From the NCBI RefSeq assembly GCF_015461835.1, contig NZ_JACOPX010000007.1, forward strand, positions 186,001 through 250,000: DNA of 64,000 bases, read 5' to 3'. The notes under the pieces were generated by a model. The model was given only the letters and a program-made list of their open reading frames with translations, was not told where the DNA came from and searched no databases. The translations under genes and the position numbers were made by a program. This document shows positions 1 to 8,343 of the stretch, one piece after another. Origin of the DNA: Pseudomonas neuropathica (lineage in GTDB: Bacteria; Pseudomonadota; Gammaproteobacteria; Pseudomonadales; Pseudomonadaceae). Positions within the stretch are counted from its first letter, which is position 1. Every line of letters starts with the position of its first letter.

Positions 1-1
1 C

Positions 2-121
2 GGCCACGGCCTCTATACCTGGGGCGCGCAGATGAGCGACGCGCTGCGGCAGATCGAGGCCTTTGAATTTCTGTTTGAATGCGAGTTGAAAACCCGCAGC
101 GTCATGAACCGCCAAGGCTGA
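2..121 (+). CDS. mtnB: Methylthioribulose-1-phosphate dehydratase MtnB, C-terminal end (partial)
   Basis: The reading frame is open from the window edge and ends in TGA at 119-121. It encodes the tail GHGLYTWG...[13 protein letters not shown], typical of the class II aldolase-fold dehydratase of methionine salvage, where methylthioribulose-1-phosphate becomes the diketo phosphate used by MtnC. The HGLYTW segment carries a metal-ligand histidine in this family. About 39 residues are visible; the rest lies left of the window. The mtnD and mtnC genes follow on the same strand with short gaps, so this is the first gene of an mtnBDC unit. Confidence 0.85.
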   Translation, partial: GHGLYTWGAQMSDALRQIEAFEFLFECELKTRSVMNRQG

Positions 122-215
122 CTTCACCAGAAGTAGCCCATTTGCCTGATGAAATGCTGTGCCCGACCGGTCTGCAAGAACCGGACGGCAAGGCCGATAC
201 CGAGGAATTGCCCCA

Positions 216-761
216 ATGAGCAGCCTGTCCGTCTATCACGTCGCAAGCCCCGACATTCCAAACAAAGTGCTGACCCACTTTGAAGACATCGCCTCGACCC
301 TGGCCGAGCAGGGCGTGCGCTTCGACCGCTGGCAAGCCGCCGCGAAAATCCAGCCCGGCGCCACCCAGGAAGAGGTGATCAGTGCTTATAAAGAGCAGAT
401 CGACAAACTGATGACCGAGCGCGGTTACATCACTGTCGACGTCATCAGTCTGAACAGCGATCACCCGCAAAAAGCCGAATTTCGCGCCAAGTTCCTCGAA
501 GAGCACCGCCATGGCGAAGACGAAGTCAGATTTTTCGTCGCTGGTCGTGGCCTGTTTACCCTGCACATCGACGATTACGTTTATGCCGTGCTTTGTGAGA
601 AGAACGACATGATCTCGGTACCGGCCGGCACCAAACACTGGTTCGACATGGGCGAGCATCCGCACTTCGTCGCGATCCGTCTGTTCAACAACCCGGAAGG
701 CTGGGTTGCCAATTTCACCGGCGAAGACATCGCCAGCCGCTTCCCGCGTCTGGAGGACTGA
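216..761 (+). CDS. mtnD: Acireductone dioxygenase MtnD
   Basis: This 181-residue cupin oxidises the acireductone made by MtnC. With Fe2+ it gives formate and 2-keto-4-methylthiobutyrate, the methionine precursor; with Ni2+ it gives the off-pathway CO product. The metal site is visible as H97, H99 and E103 in the EHRHGEDE segment and H141 in the GTKHWFD segment. I chose the ATG at 216 (MSSLSVYHV), not an in-frame ATG at 159, because the protein then matches the family length of about 180 residues. The enolase-phosphatase gene starts only 4 bases after the stop, so the two are likely co-translated. No feature is missing. Confidence 0.95.
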   Translation: MSSLSVYHVASPDIPNKVLTHFEDIASTLAEQGVRFDRWQAAAKIQPGATQEEVISAYKEQIDKLMTERGYITVDVISLNSDHPQKAEFRAKFLEEHRHGEDEVRFFVAGRGLFTLHIDDYVYAVLCEKNDMISVPAGTKHWFDMGEHPHFVAIRLFNNPEGWVANFTGEDIASRFPRLED

Positions 762-765
762 TTCG

Positions 766-1449
766 ATGTCGATCAAAGCCATCGTCACTGACATCGAAGG
801 CACCACCAGCGCGGTAAGTTTCGTGTTTGACGTGCTGTTTCCGTACGCGGCCAAACATTTACCGGATTTCGTGCGGCAGAACGCCGAACGTGCCGATGTG
901 GCCGAGCAACTCGACGCCGTGCGCCGTGACAGCAATGCGCCGCAAGCCGATGTTGAGCGGGTTGTCGAGATTCTGTTGAGCTGGATCGAGGAAGATCGCA
1001 AAGCCACTCCACTCAAGGCCTTGCAAGGCATGGTCTGGGCGCAGGGTTATCACGCCGGGCAATTGAAGGGGCATGTTTATCCAGATGCCGTTGAAGCGCT
1101 GCGACGCTGGCATGCCGCGGGTTATCAACTGTTTGTGTACTCGTCGGGTTCGGTTCAGGCGCAGAAACTGATTTTCGGCTGCTCGGAGGCGGGGGATCTG
1201 ACGCCGCTGTTCAGTGGCTATTTCGACACGACGTCGGGGCCCAAGCGTGATGCGCAGTCGTACACCAATATTCAGCAAGCCATCGGTGTTGAAGCGGGGG
1301 AGATTCTGTTCCTCTCGGACATCGTCGAAGAACTCGACGCCGCGCAAGAGGCTGGCCTGCAAACCTGCGGCCTGGCCCGTGAAGGCGGGGAACTGGGGAA
1401 CCACATCACCGTCGACACGTTCACCGGAATAGAACCCGAAGCTTTCTAA
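766..1449 (+). CDS. mtnC: Enolase-phosphatase MtnC (E1)
   Basis: This 227-residue HAD-superfamily enzyme enolises and dephosphorylates the 2,3-diketo-5-methylthiopentyl phosphate of methionine salvage to acireductone. The HAD nucleophile motif appears as TDIEGTT (D9), the second motif as VYSSGS and the third as [10 protein letters not shown]. The start at 766 follows the mtnD stop directly. It closes the mtnB-mtnD-mtnC unit; the next feature is a REP palindrome. Confidence 0.95.
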   Translation: MSIKAIVTDIEGTTSAVSFVFDVLFPYAAKHLPDFVRQNAERADVAEQLDAVRRDSNAPQADVERVVEILLSWIEEDRKATPLKALQGMVWAQGYHAGQLKGHVYPDAVEALRRWHAAGYQLFVYSSGSVQAQKLIFGCSEAGDLTPLFSGYFDTTSGPKRDAQSYTNIQQAIGVEAGEILFLSDIVEELDAAQEAGLQTCGLAREGGELGNHITVDTFTGIEPEAF

Positions 1450-1462
1450 CCCACACAATCCC

Positions 1463-1547
1463 TGTAGGAGCTGCGGAACGCTGCGATCTTTTGATCCTGA
1501 TCTTCAAAAACAAGATCAAAAGATCGCAGCGTTCCGCAGCTCCTACA
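1463..1547. repeat. REP/BIME inverted repeat, GAGCTGC class
   Basis: TGTAGGAGCTGCGGAACGCTGCGATC is followed by a short A/T centre and its inverted complement, forming a long near-perfect hairpin between mtnC and the next convergent gene. The same class recurs at 4771, 17239, 45191, 51753, 53549, 58862 and 60522. These are extragenic palindromes typical of Pseudomonas and may act in mRNA ends. Confidence 0.85.
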
Positions 1548-1580
1548 AAGAGTTAGAGATCGCAGTAAAGATCGCGCATA

Positions 1581-1622
1581 AAAAAACAGGCCGTGAAGCG
1601 GAAGCTCCACGGCCTGTTTTGT
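1581..1622. terminator. Bidirectional rho-independent terminator
   Basis: The stem AAACAGGCCGTG / CACGGCCTGTTT has an internal GAAGC/GCTTC extension. An A-run lies on its left and TTTT on its right, so it can stop transcription from both sides. It lies just past the end of the leftward DUF3509 gene. Confidence 0.8.
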
Positions 1623-1639
1623 TTAATGCGTTTGAAAAA

Positions 1640-1918
1640 TTACAGCGAGTGATAGGTCGGCAGAGCAAAACGCTGCTGGCTCTGCAGCATGGCAATTTGC
1701 GGCAACTCACTGGCTTGTTCTGCCAGGTCACGACGAATTGCACTGATGGCCCACGACAGTTGGTCGCCGGCATGCAGTTGTTGATAAGTCAGTGCGCGTT
1801 TGAACACTTTGCCGTCGCTGCTGCGCAGGGTCAGCAGGATCCCGCCATCGGGACGTGGCGCAGTGATGACGTCGAAGTTGGAGAACAGGGAGGTAAATTT
1901 TTCTTGGATCAGGCTCAT
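1640..1918 (-). CDS. DUF3509-type small protein
   Basis: This 92-residue soluble protein begins MSLIQEKFTSLFSNFDV and carries the segment APRPDGGILLTLRSSDGKV followed by a helical C-terminal half. The layout agrees with the Pseudomonas DUF3509 family, whose function I do not know. I chose the ATG at 1918 over an upstream in-frame ATG at 2014 because the extra residues are low quality and Cys-rich, and because TCCGCTCCG-type purine-rich sequence precedes 1918 on the minus strand. It stands alone with its own terminator. Confidence 0.75.
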   Translation of the reverse strand: MSLIQEKFTSLFSNFDVITAPRPDGGILLTLRSSDGKVFKRALTYQQLHAGDQLSWAISAIRRDLAEQASELPQIAMLQSQQRFALPTYHSL

Positions 1919-2308
1919 GTCTTTCCGCTCCGTATGCACTTGAATGGCAAGCATGCAGAGGAGGTTGCAGCGATTGTGCCAGCATTTGAAAATAAAAAAA
2001 TCGTTATAAATCAACGAGATAAAAATAATTAAAATTCAGATGGTCGTGCAAACTGCATGAATGGCCATCGTGCATCCTGCATTTTGCGGGATCGATATCG
2101 ATTCGATGGAACCAATCGCTGAACCGCAGATCACCTGCGCTCGCTGAAGAGCAGCGGATACAAAACATTGCAAAAACCGCGTGTACAGGCCGAGAAGCGC
2201 TGACGTATTTTCGACCTCGACCCGTGCTCGAATGCGCCGGTTGGTTCAAGTCAAAGCCCGAAAAATAAAAACATCGACCTGCACGTCAAGGTTGAACGGG
2301 GAGCTTCC
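1919..2308. other. Divergent intergenic region
   Basis: About 390 bases separate the leftward DUF3509 gene from the rightward acyl-CoA synthetase. It is AT-rich near 1980-2040 and contains the perfect 12-bp palindrome ATCGATATCGAT at 2091-2102. I see no convincing gene here. It probably carries the two divergent promoters, but I cannot place -35/-10 boxes with confidence. Confidence 0.5.
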
Positions 2309-4147
2309 ATGAGTCACGCGCCAAGCGACACGATTACCTGGGGCATGATGCTCCGCAAACTGCCGATGATTGCCAAAGCCATCCCGCGGGTGGTCAAGGG
2401 CATGAAGGTGGCCAACGTCACGGATCCGACCCAAAGCTGTGGCCTTGGCTGGACATTCGAGCAAGCGACGCTGCGCAACCCCGAGGGGCCGGCGTTACTG
2501 CACGGCGATGTGCGACTGAGTTATGCGCAGGTCAACCAGTGGGCCAACCGCATCGCTCACTATCTGAACGGGCAGGGCATCGGCAAGGGCGACGTGGTCG
2601 CAGTGTTCATCGAAAACCGCCCGGAACTGCTGGTGACCATTCTGGCGCTGGCCAAGGTCGGCGCGGTCAGCGCGTTGCTCAACACCTCGCAGACGCGTGA
2701 CACACTTGTCCACAGCGTGAATCTGGTGGCGCCGGTGGCGATCATTGTGGGCGAAGAACTGCTTGCAGCGTATGCGGCGATTCGCGATCAAATAGCGATC
2801 ACTGCACCGCGCACTTGGTTTGTCGCCGATCAGGACACCTACAGCCATCCGGGCATTGCGCCCGACGGGTACGTCAATCTGATCAGCGCCAGTGCCGACG
2901 CCTCCAGCGAGAATCCGCCGAGCAGCCAGCAGATCTTCTTCGACGATCCGTGTTTCTACATTTATACCTCCGGCACCACCGGCCTGCCCAAGGCCGGGGT
3001 GTTCAAGCACGGGCGCTGGATGCGCAGCTCCGCCAGTTTCGGCATGATCGCTCTCAATATGAGCCCTGACGACGTCGTCTATTGCACCTTGCCGCTGTAC
3101 CACGCCACCGGTCTTTGCGTGTGCTGGGGTTCGGCGGTGAATGGTGCTTCGGGTTTCGCGATTCGCCGCAAGTTCAGCGCCAGTCAATTCTGGAACGATG
3201 TGCGCCGCTATCGCGCGACCACCCTCGGTTATGTCGGCGAGTTGTGCCGTTATCTGGTCGATCAACCGGCCAGCGCCGATGACAGCCGTCACGATGTGCG
3301 CAAGATGATTGGCAACGGCTTGCGCCCCGGCGCTTGGGCCGAGTTCAAGACACGTTTCGCCGTCGAGCACATCTGTGAGCTGTACGCGGCGAGCGACGGC
3401 AACATCGGATTCACCAACATTCTCAACTTCGACAACACCATCGGTTTCTCCCTGATGGCCTGGGAATTGGTCGCCTACGACCATGACAGCGGCGAGCCAA
3501 TCCGCAGTACTGACGGATTCATGCGCAAGGTCGGCAAAGGCGAGCAGGGGCTTTTACTGGCAAGGATTGACGAAAAAGCCCCGCTGGACGGCTACACCGA
3601 TCCACAGAAAACCGCCAAGGTCGTGTTGCACGACGTGTTTACGAAAGGTGATCGTTTTTTCAACACCGGCGACCTGCTGCGCAATATCGGTTTCGGGCAC
3701 GCCCAATTTGTCGACCGCCTCGGCGACACCTATCGCTGGAAGGGCGAAAACGTCTCGACCACCGAAGTCGAAAATCTTCTGCTGCAACACCCGCAGATTT
3801 CCGAGGCGGTGGCCTATGGCGTGGAGATCTGCAATACCAATGGTCGCGCCGGTATGGCGGCGATCACGCCAGCGGAATCCCTTGCGACGCTGGATTTCGC
3901 CGAGTTGCTGACTTTTGCCCGGGAGCGAATGCCAGCTTATGCCGTGCCATTGTTCCTGCGAGTGAAGGTCAAGATGGAGACCACCGGCACCTTCAAATAC
4001 CAGAAAACCCGCCTCAAGAACGAAGGCTTCGACCCCGGCCAGACGGGGGATGACCCGATTTTCGCATGGCTGCCCGGCACGCAGACTTACGTTCGGGTCA
4101 CCGATGAAGTGTTGGCGGAAATTCATCAGGGCAAGCATCGTTATTGA
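2309..4147 (+). CDS. Long-chain acyl-CoA synthetase (FATP/VLACS-like)
   Basis: This 612-residue AMP-forming ligase should activate fatty acids to acyl-CoA. The ATP/AMP signature YTSGTTGLPKA is at about residues 218-229. The downstream adenylation motif reads FNTGDLLR and the hinge region DRLGDTYRWKGENVSTTEVE. The length and the RWKGENV...EVE ending place it with the long/very-long-chain synthetase (FATP) branch rather than classical FadD. The start ATG at 2309 has GGGGAG (GAACGGGGAGCTTCC) upstream. It is followed at about 100 bases by an ankyrin gene and is not next to beta-oxidation genes. The substrate is not set by sequence. Confidence 0.85.
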   Translation: MSHAPSDTITWGMMLRKLPMIAKAIPRVVKGMKVANVTDPTQSCGLGWTFEQATLRNPEGPALLHGDVRLSYAQVNQWANRIAHYLNGQGIGKGDVVAVFIENRPELLVTILALAKVGAVSALLNTSQTRDTLVHSVNLVAPVAIIVGEELLAAYAAIRDQIAITAPRTWFVADQDTYSHPGIAPDGYVNLISASADASSENPPSSQQIFFDDPCFYIYTSGTTGLPKAGVFKHGRWMRSSASFGMIALNMSPDDVVYCTLPLYHATGLCVCWGSAVNGASGFAIRRKFSASQFWNDVRRYRATTLGYVGELCRYLVDQPASADDSRHDVRKMIGNGLRPGAWAEFKTRFAVEHICELYAASDGNIGFTNILNFDNTIGFSLMAWELVAYDHDSGEPIRSTDGFMRKVGKGEQGLLLARIDEKAPLDGYTDPQKTAKVVLHDVFTKGDRFFNTGDLLRNIGFGHAQFVDRLGDTYRWKGENVSTTEVENLLLQHPQISEAVAYGVEICNTNGRAGMAAITPAESLATLDFAELLTFARERMPAYAVPLFLRVKVKMETTGTFKYQKTRLKNEGFDPGQTGDDPIFAWLPGTQTYVRVTDEVLAEIHQGKHRY

Positions 4148-4244
4148 ATCTGACTATGGCTCGACTTGAGAAAAAGGGGGTGACAGCCAGCGCCTCGCTC
4201 GGGAAACTGTCGGCTTTCCGATTGACCGAAAGTGGAGTTGCCCC

Positions 4245-4763
4245 ATGTCCGACCAAAGCCGCCAGATGACCCCTGAAGAAGCTGCCGAATTCACCGAGCA
4301 GGTTTTCAACAAGGCGCGCGACGGTGATGCCGAGATGCTTGATCGCCTGGTCACGGCCGGTTTGCCAGTCAACCTGAAGAACAGCAAGGGTGACACGTTG
4401 TTGATGTTGGCCAGCTATTACGGCCATCTGGATGCGGTGCAGGTGTTGCTCAAACACAAGGCCGATCCGGAAATGCGCAATGGCAACGGCCAGAGCCCGA
4501 TTGCCGGCGCCGCGTTCAAAGGCGATCTGCCGGTGGTCAAGGCGCTGGTCGAAGCGGGCGCAGAGATCGAAGGCTCGTCGTTTGATGGTCGTACGGCGCT
4601 GATGATGGCGGCGATGTTCAACCGCGTTGAAATCGTTGATTACCTGATCAGCAAGGGGGCCAATGCGCAAGCCAAGGACGCCAATGGCGTGACGGCGCTG
4701 GATGCGGCCCGCACGATGGGGGCGGTTGATACCACCGCGAAACTGGAAAAACTGCTGGCCTGA
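4245..4763 (+). CDS. Ankyrin-repeat protein
   Basis: This 172-residue protein has about four ankyrin repeats filling residues 30-170. They are recognisable as successive units of the form DGDAEMLDRLVTAGLPVNLKN, GDTLLMLASYYGHLDAVQVLL, GQSPIAGAAFKGDLPVVKALV and GRTALMMAAMFNRVEIVDYLI. There is no signal peptide or membrane segment, so it is probably a cytoplasmic protein-binding scaffold. Ankyrin proteins of this size in Pseudomonas sometimes accompany catalase genes, but no catalase is present here. Confidence 0.85.
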   Translation: MSDQSRQMTPEEAAEFTEQVFNKARDGDAEMLDRLVTAGLPVNLKNSKGDTLLMLASYYGHLDAVQVLLKHKADPEMRNGNGQSPIAGAAFKGDLPVVKALVEAGAEIEGSSFDGRTALMMAAMFNRVEIVDYLISKGANAQAKDANGVTALDAARTMGAVDTTAKLEKLLA

Positions 4764-4770
4764 CGGGCCT

Positions 4771-4870
4771 CAAAAGATCGCAGCCTGCGCCAGCTCCTCC
4801 ATTGAACGCGGTTGCCCGCCATTCCGCGGATGAGCGCTGAGCGTAGGCGCTGCCGAGGCTGCGATCTTTT
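4771..4870. repeat. Degenerate REP pair, GAGCTGC class
   Basis: CAAAAGATCGCAGCCTGCGCCAGCTCCTCC and, about 45 bases on, an inverted copy GCGCTGCCGAGGCTGCGATCTTTT frame an imperfect hairpin. The arms have diverged more than those of the other copies. Confidence 0.65.
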
Positions 4871-4928
4871 GCTTTGTGCGCTATCCTCCGCGCCCTCGAA
4901 ATTCACCTTCGCCACAGGATCCGCCCTC

Positions 4929-5459
4929 ATGAAAGCCGCACTCGTCGAACTCATCAGCAAAATCAGCTCCGGCTGCATGGGCGAGGACGAGATCCTGAAA
5001 GTGGCTGACGAAGCTGCGCAAGCTTACGCCGATGCGGGTGCCTTTCTGGCAGCCAACCCGGACATCAACTACGACGACACATTCCCGATTGCGTTGGGCG
5101 AGTGGGTCGTGGTCGGCAGCCTGCCGGAAACCGTGCTGTTCCAGGCCGACACCTATGTCGACCTGTTCGCGCAGATCGTTGCCTCGTTCGGCCCGGGCGT
5201 GGATTTCAACCTAAAACCCAAGCAACTGGCCAAGACCGAAGCATTGACCGCCCTTAACCGCATCCAGGTGCAGATGAGCAGCCTGAACAAGGAAAACGGC
5301 GGTTACACACTGATGAACTTCAGCCAGTTGCTCGACGACGAACTGCAGGTGGTGCTGGTCTACGGCAATGACGTGCCACGGGTGCTGGAGCTGTGCGCCG
5401 AAGTCGGTATCGCCGCTGCGCCATCGCTCGAAGCGCTGAAGATCGCCGTGCACGTCTGA
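4929..5459 (+). CDS. Conserved protein of unknown function
   Basis: This 176-residue soluble protein begins MKAALVELISKISSGCMGED. It is acidic, with no signal peptide or membrane helix. The N-terminal half looks helical; the C-terminal half carries LLDDELQVVLVYGNDVPRVLELC. I do not recognise a named domain. The ATG at 4929 is chosen over an in-frame ATG at 4812 because the earlier start would run through the REP element. CACAGGATCC upstream gives a weak AGGA ribosome site. Codon use is like that of the neighbours, so I believe it is a real core gene. Confidence 0.7.
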   Translation: MKAALVELISKISSGCMGEDEILKVADEAAQAYADAGAFLAANPDINYDDTFPIALGEWVVVGSLPETVLFQADTYVDLFAQIVASFGPGVDFNLKPKQLAKTEALTALNRIQVQMSSLNKENGGYTLMNFSQLLDDELQVVLVYGNDVPRVLELCAEVGIAAAPSLEALKIAVHV

Positions 5460-5536
5460 GCGAGATAGCAATAAAAGGGAACCCTGCGCGCGACCGTCTA
5501 TCCTAAAAGTGCATGCCACTATTCTGGAGCGACACC

Positions 5537-5728
5537 ATGGGTTCCACGTTCAACGGTCTGATCGGTCTGATCATCCTCGCCCTCGACATCTGGGCCATCA
5601 TCAATGTGTTGAAAAGCGGCGCAACCACCGGGATGAAAATCGTCTGGGTGCTGCTGATCATCCTCCTGCCAGTGCTGGGCCTGATCATCTGGGCGATTGC
5701 CGGACCGCGAGGCAACGTGCGGATCTGA
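5537..5728 (+). CDS. Small two-helix membrane protein, PLDc_N type
   Basis: This 63-residue protein begins MGSTFNGLIGL. It has two hydrophobic helices, about residues 3-22 and 35-56, joined by LKSGATTGMK and ending IWAIAGPRGNVRI. This is the architecture of the phospholipase D N-terminal (PLDc_N) membrane segment found alone in many small bacterial proteins; no catalytic HKD motif is present. The start at 5537 is preferred over 5513 because CTGGAGCG sits 7-12 bases upstream of it. It should be an inner-membrane protein of unknown role. Confidence 0.7.
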   Translation: MGSTFNGLIGLIILALDIWAIINVLKSGATTGMKIVWVLLIILLPVLGLIIWAIAGPRGNVRI

Positions 5729-5755
5729 CGCTGACCCCGAGAACACCGCAATACC

Positions 5756-5845
5756 CTGTAGCAGTGAGCCTGCTCGCGATAGCTATCCTCCAGTCAATGA
5801 GTCAGTGACTGAAAAACCGCTATCGCGAGCACGCTCACTCCTACA
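5756..5845. repeat. REP/BIME inverted repeat, GTGAGCCTGCTCGCGA class
   Basis: CTGTAGCAGTGAGCCTGCTCGCGATAG and an inverted copy about 35 bases on (CTATCGCGAGCACGCTCACTCCTACA) form a long hairpin upstream of speE. The same class lies at 6863, 11536, 46809 and 54842. Confidence 0.8.
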
Positions 5846-5969
5846 AGGGATTGCGGTTTGCTGATGAAGGGAGGTTCGACCTGTCATCTTCGGCAACGTA
5901 GAATGCGCGCCTTTCCCGGGCAATCTCCCCCCACGATTGGCGCCCGCGCATTCATCGGAGTACTTGACC

Positions 5970-6845
5970 ATGACCGTCACCAAAACCAGCGAGTACCTGG
6001 AAACCCTCTACGAGGGCTACGGTCAGCGCTTTCGCATGGAAAAACTGCTGCACGAAGTGCGCACTGAACACCAGCACCTGGTGATTTTCCAGAACCCGCG
6101 CATGGGCCGGGTCATGGCGCTGGACGGCGTGATCCAGACCACTGAAGCCGACGAATTCATCTACCACGAAATGCTCACCCATGTGCCAATCCTCGCCCAC
6201 GGCAGCGTCAAGCGCGTGCTGATCATTGGTGGCGGTGACGGCGGCATGCTCCGTGAAGTGACCAAGCACGCCGGTGTCGAGCACATCACCATGGTCGAGA
6301 TCGACGGCACCGTGGTCGATATGTGCAAAGAGTTCCTGCCGAATCACTCCAGCGGCGCCTACGACGATCCACGCCTGAACCTGGTGATTGACGACGGCAT
6401 GCGTTTCGTCGCCACCACCACCGAAAAATTCGACGTGATCATCTCCGATTCCACCGACCCGATCGGCCCGGGCGAAGTGTTGTTCTCGGAGAACTTCTAT
6501 CAGGCGTGCCATCGCTGCCTGAACGAGGGCGGCATCCTCGTGACCCAGAATGGCACACCGTTCATGCAGATCGACGAAGTGAAAACCACTGCCGGTCGCC
6601 TGAACAGTCTGTTCCCGGACTGGCACTTCTATCAGGCCGCCGTGCCGACCTACATCGGCGGCTCGATGACTTTCGCCTGGGGCTCGACCAACCCGGCGTA
6701 CCGCAAACTGAGCCGTGAAACCCTGCAACAGCGCTTCATCGGCAGCGGCATCGTCACCCGCTACTACAACCCTGAAATCCACATCGGCGCGTTCGGCTTG
6801 CCGCAGTACGTGCTGCAGGCGATCAACAAGCCAGGCAACGACTGA
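5970..6845 (+). CDS. speE: Spermidine synthase SpeE
   Basis: This 291-residue aminopropyltransferase moves the aminopropyl group of decarboxylated S-adenosylmethionine onto putrescine. The nucleotide-binding glycine loop GGGDGG is at residues 87-92. The catalytic DSTDP motif is at 160-164, followed by [12 protein letters not shown]. The ATG at 5970 gives the normal family start ([19 protein letters not shown]); an upstream in-frame ATG at 5937 would add eleven non-conserved residues. It yields methylthioadenosine as by-product, which fits the methionine salvage genes at the left end of the window, though the two loci are not linked. It is flanked by REP hairpins on both sides and appears monocistronic. 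Confidence 0.92.
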   Translation: MTVTKTSEYLETLYEGYGQRFRMEKLLHEVRTEHQHLVIFQNPRMGRVMALDGVIQTTEADEFIYHEMLTHVPILAHGSVKRVLIIGGGDGGMLREVTKHAGVEHITMVEIDGTVVDMCKEFLPNHSSGAYDDPRLNLVIDDGMRFVATTTEKFDVIISDSTDPIGPGEVLFSENFYQACHRCLNEGGILVTQNGTPFMQIDEVKTTAGRLNSLFPDWHFYQAAVPTYIGGSMTFAWGSTNPAYRKLSRETLQQRFIGSGIVTRYYNPEIHIGAFGLPQYVLQAINKPGND

Positions 6846-6862
6846 ATAATCGCTGCAAATCT

Positions 6863-6953
6863 TTGCAGGACTGAGCCTGCTGGCGATTACGGTTTGTCTA
6901 CCAACATCAGCGTTGGATGAGAAATCACTATCGCGAGCAGGCTCACTCCTACA
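6863..6953. repeat. REP/BIME inverted repeat, GTGAGCCTGCTCGCGA class
   Basis: TTGCAGGACTGAGCCTGCTGGCGATTA and the inverted CTATCGCGAGCAGGCTCACTCCTACA pair across a 40-base centre just after speE. The left arm is the more diverged copy. Confidence 0.7.
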
Positions 6954-7065
6954 GTAGATGTCGTTTTTTTCATCTTCGCCCGCTGTAATCCTTTTGAACC
7001 AACTCTCTGCGTCTAAAGTCGAGATAGGTGTAAGCCCATTTGCGGGTTTGATCGAGGAGGCACTG

Positions 7066-7299
7066 ATGCAAAAGTGGAAAGTCACTTTCGTGGATGATCA
7101 CGGTGAAATTCTTGATGAAGTCTTCGAACGTGAGGAATGCCCGTCCGATGACGAAGCCGCGCGGCTTATCAAGGAGCGGCTTCTTCCGGTCGCCGCCAAG
7201 CTGGATCTGAATGATCTGGAAGGGCGCACCGCCGATGCCGGGGTGAAAAACCTCAAAACCCAGAATGGCATCGAAATCCGCAGCATCACACCCGTCTGA
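7066..7299 (+). CDS. Small conserved protein of unknown function
   Basis: This 77-residue charged, soluble protein begins MQKWKVTFVDDHGEILDEVF. It has a beta-like start, an acidic helix (SDDEAARLIKERLLPVAA) and a C-terminal NGIEIRSITPV strand. GAGGAGG 6 bases before the ATG is a near-perfect ribosome site and fixes the start at 7066, not at the in-frame ATG at 6958. No domain is recognised. It lies between speE and an RraB-like gene. Confidence 0.7.
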   Translation: MQKWKVTFVDDHGEILDEVFEREECPSDDEAARLIKERLLPVAAKLDLNDLEGRTADAGVKNLKTQNGIEIRSITPV

Positions 7300-7507
7300 C
7301 AGTTCCTGTCATCTCTTGAAACCAGGCCTTGGCAGCAGCTCTATCTTGGGGCTACTCTGCAAGCGAGATCAGCGAACGGATCGCTAAGGTCTGGTCTTGT
7401 CAGCTACATGCTTGTTCCCGCGTGCAACCACGTTGCCGTCGTACTTTGGCCAAAGGCCCGGGGCGGGAATACGGAAAGTCTATCCATCTATGCGAGGGGG
7501 ACGATTC

Positions 7508-7855
7508 ATGAGCACAGCCTATCAAGAAGACATCAGCAGCAATGTTCTGCGCCGCATGAAAGAAGGCGGTTTCGATTTTTCCCGATTCCATCCCATCGAG
7601 TTCTACGCGATTTTCCCGGACGAGGAGCGGGCGCGCAGGGCGGCAGGCAAATTTCGCGGTGAATCCATCAATGCCCAGGTCAGTCTGCGTGATGACGGTG
7701 CGTGGGCGCTGGAATTGAGCAAAGTGATGTACGCGACGTATGACGATATCGGCGACTTCGAGCAGGGCTTTTCCGCCGTGGTCGAGCCGCTGGGCGGCAT
7801 CATCGAAGGCTGGGGCGTGAAGCAGGAGGTGCGCAACCGCCATCGTTTGAACTGA
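7508..7855 (+). CDS. RraB-family protein (regulator of ribonuclease E activity B)
   Basis: This 115-residue acidic protein contains RRMKEGGFDFSRFHPIEFYAIFPDEERARRAAGKF and ends in VVEPLGGIIEGWGVKQEV. The GYD/GFDF...FPdeexA layout fits the RraB family, which in E. coli binds RNase E and modulates degradation of selected mRNAs. The start at 7508 has GAGGGGG 8-14 bases upstream and excludes an in-frame ATG at 7397. Whether it acts on RNase E here is inferred from the family only. Confidence 0.75.
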   Translation: MSTAYQEDISSNVLRRMKEGGFDFSRFHPIEFYAIFPDEERARRAAGKFRGESINAQVSLRDDGAWALELSKVMYATYDDIGDFEQGFSAVVEPLGGIIEGWGVKQEVRNRHRLN

Positions 7856-7877
7856 TCTCATGCAAAAAGAGCTAAGC

Positions 7878-7903
7878 AACGGCTGACCTTTGGGTCGGCC
7901 GTT
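7878..7903 (+). terminator. Hairpin after the RraB gene
   Basis: AACGGCTGACC TTTG GGTCGGCCGTT forms an 11-bp stem with one G-T pair. It is followed by GTCGTTT, so the U-run is weak. Confidence 0.6.
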
Positions 7904-7961
7904 GTCGTTTCCGGCGTCTGCAAAAACGCAGTGGCAAAACCCTGAAACAACAATCCAAGGC

Positions 7962-7990
7962 AAAAAAAAGCCACCGGAGAGGGTGGCTAA
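7962..7990 (-). terminator. Leftward rho-independent terminator without an obvious gene
   Basis: Read on the minus strand, TTAGCCACC CTCTCC GGTGGC is followed by eight T residues, a classic intrinsic terminator. It points away from the ATP-grasp operon and cannot serve the rightward genes. Confidence 0.7.
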
Positions 7991-8343
7991 AAGGGAAGAC
8001 CGATAAGGAGAGGAAACCGGTCAGGGTTGCAGCGGGGCGGGCCGCCGAGGCGATCCCAATCAGTTGCGCTGGCCGCTTCATGGCGCCGGGGCCGGTGAAG
8101 TTTTGCAGCGGATGTGCGGATTATCCGCAGGCAGCACCGGGCAGTGAAATCAACTCTGACTATGCTGGTGATAGGCGATGCAGTGCGTCGCAATGAAGCG
8201 GGGGCAATCCGGTTGGGGCATTTGCCGCACAGGAATGGTGCGGTGCCTGCGGCGTGTATTTCCAACCGATTGAAATCAAAGCGTTTATGCCGATGGCACG
8301 GGCCTTGCGAAGGCCTGTAGGTCCGGGTGACAAGGAGTACGGC

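Larger units (their letters stand above)
7856..8343. other. Intergenic region with two terminator-like hairpins
   Basis: About 490 bases separate the RraB gene and the ATP-grasp operon. A rightward hairpin lies at 7878-7903 and a leftward terminator at 7966-7990. No convincing protein gene is seen on either strand. The leftward terminator has no leftward gene in front of it, which suggests a transcript starting between about 8000 and 8300 on the minus strand. Confidence 0.55.
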
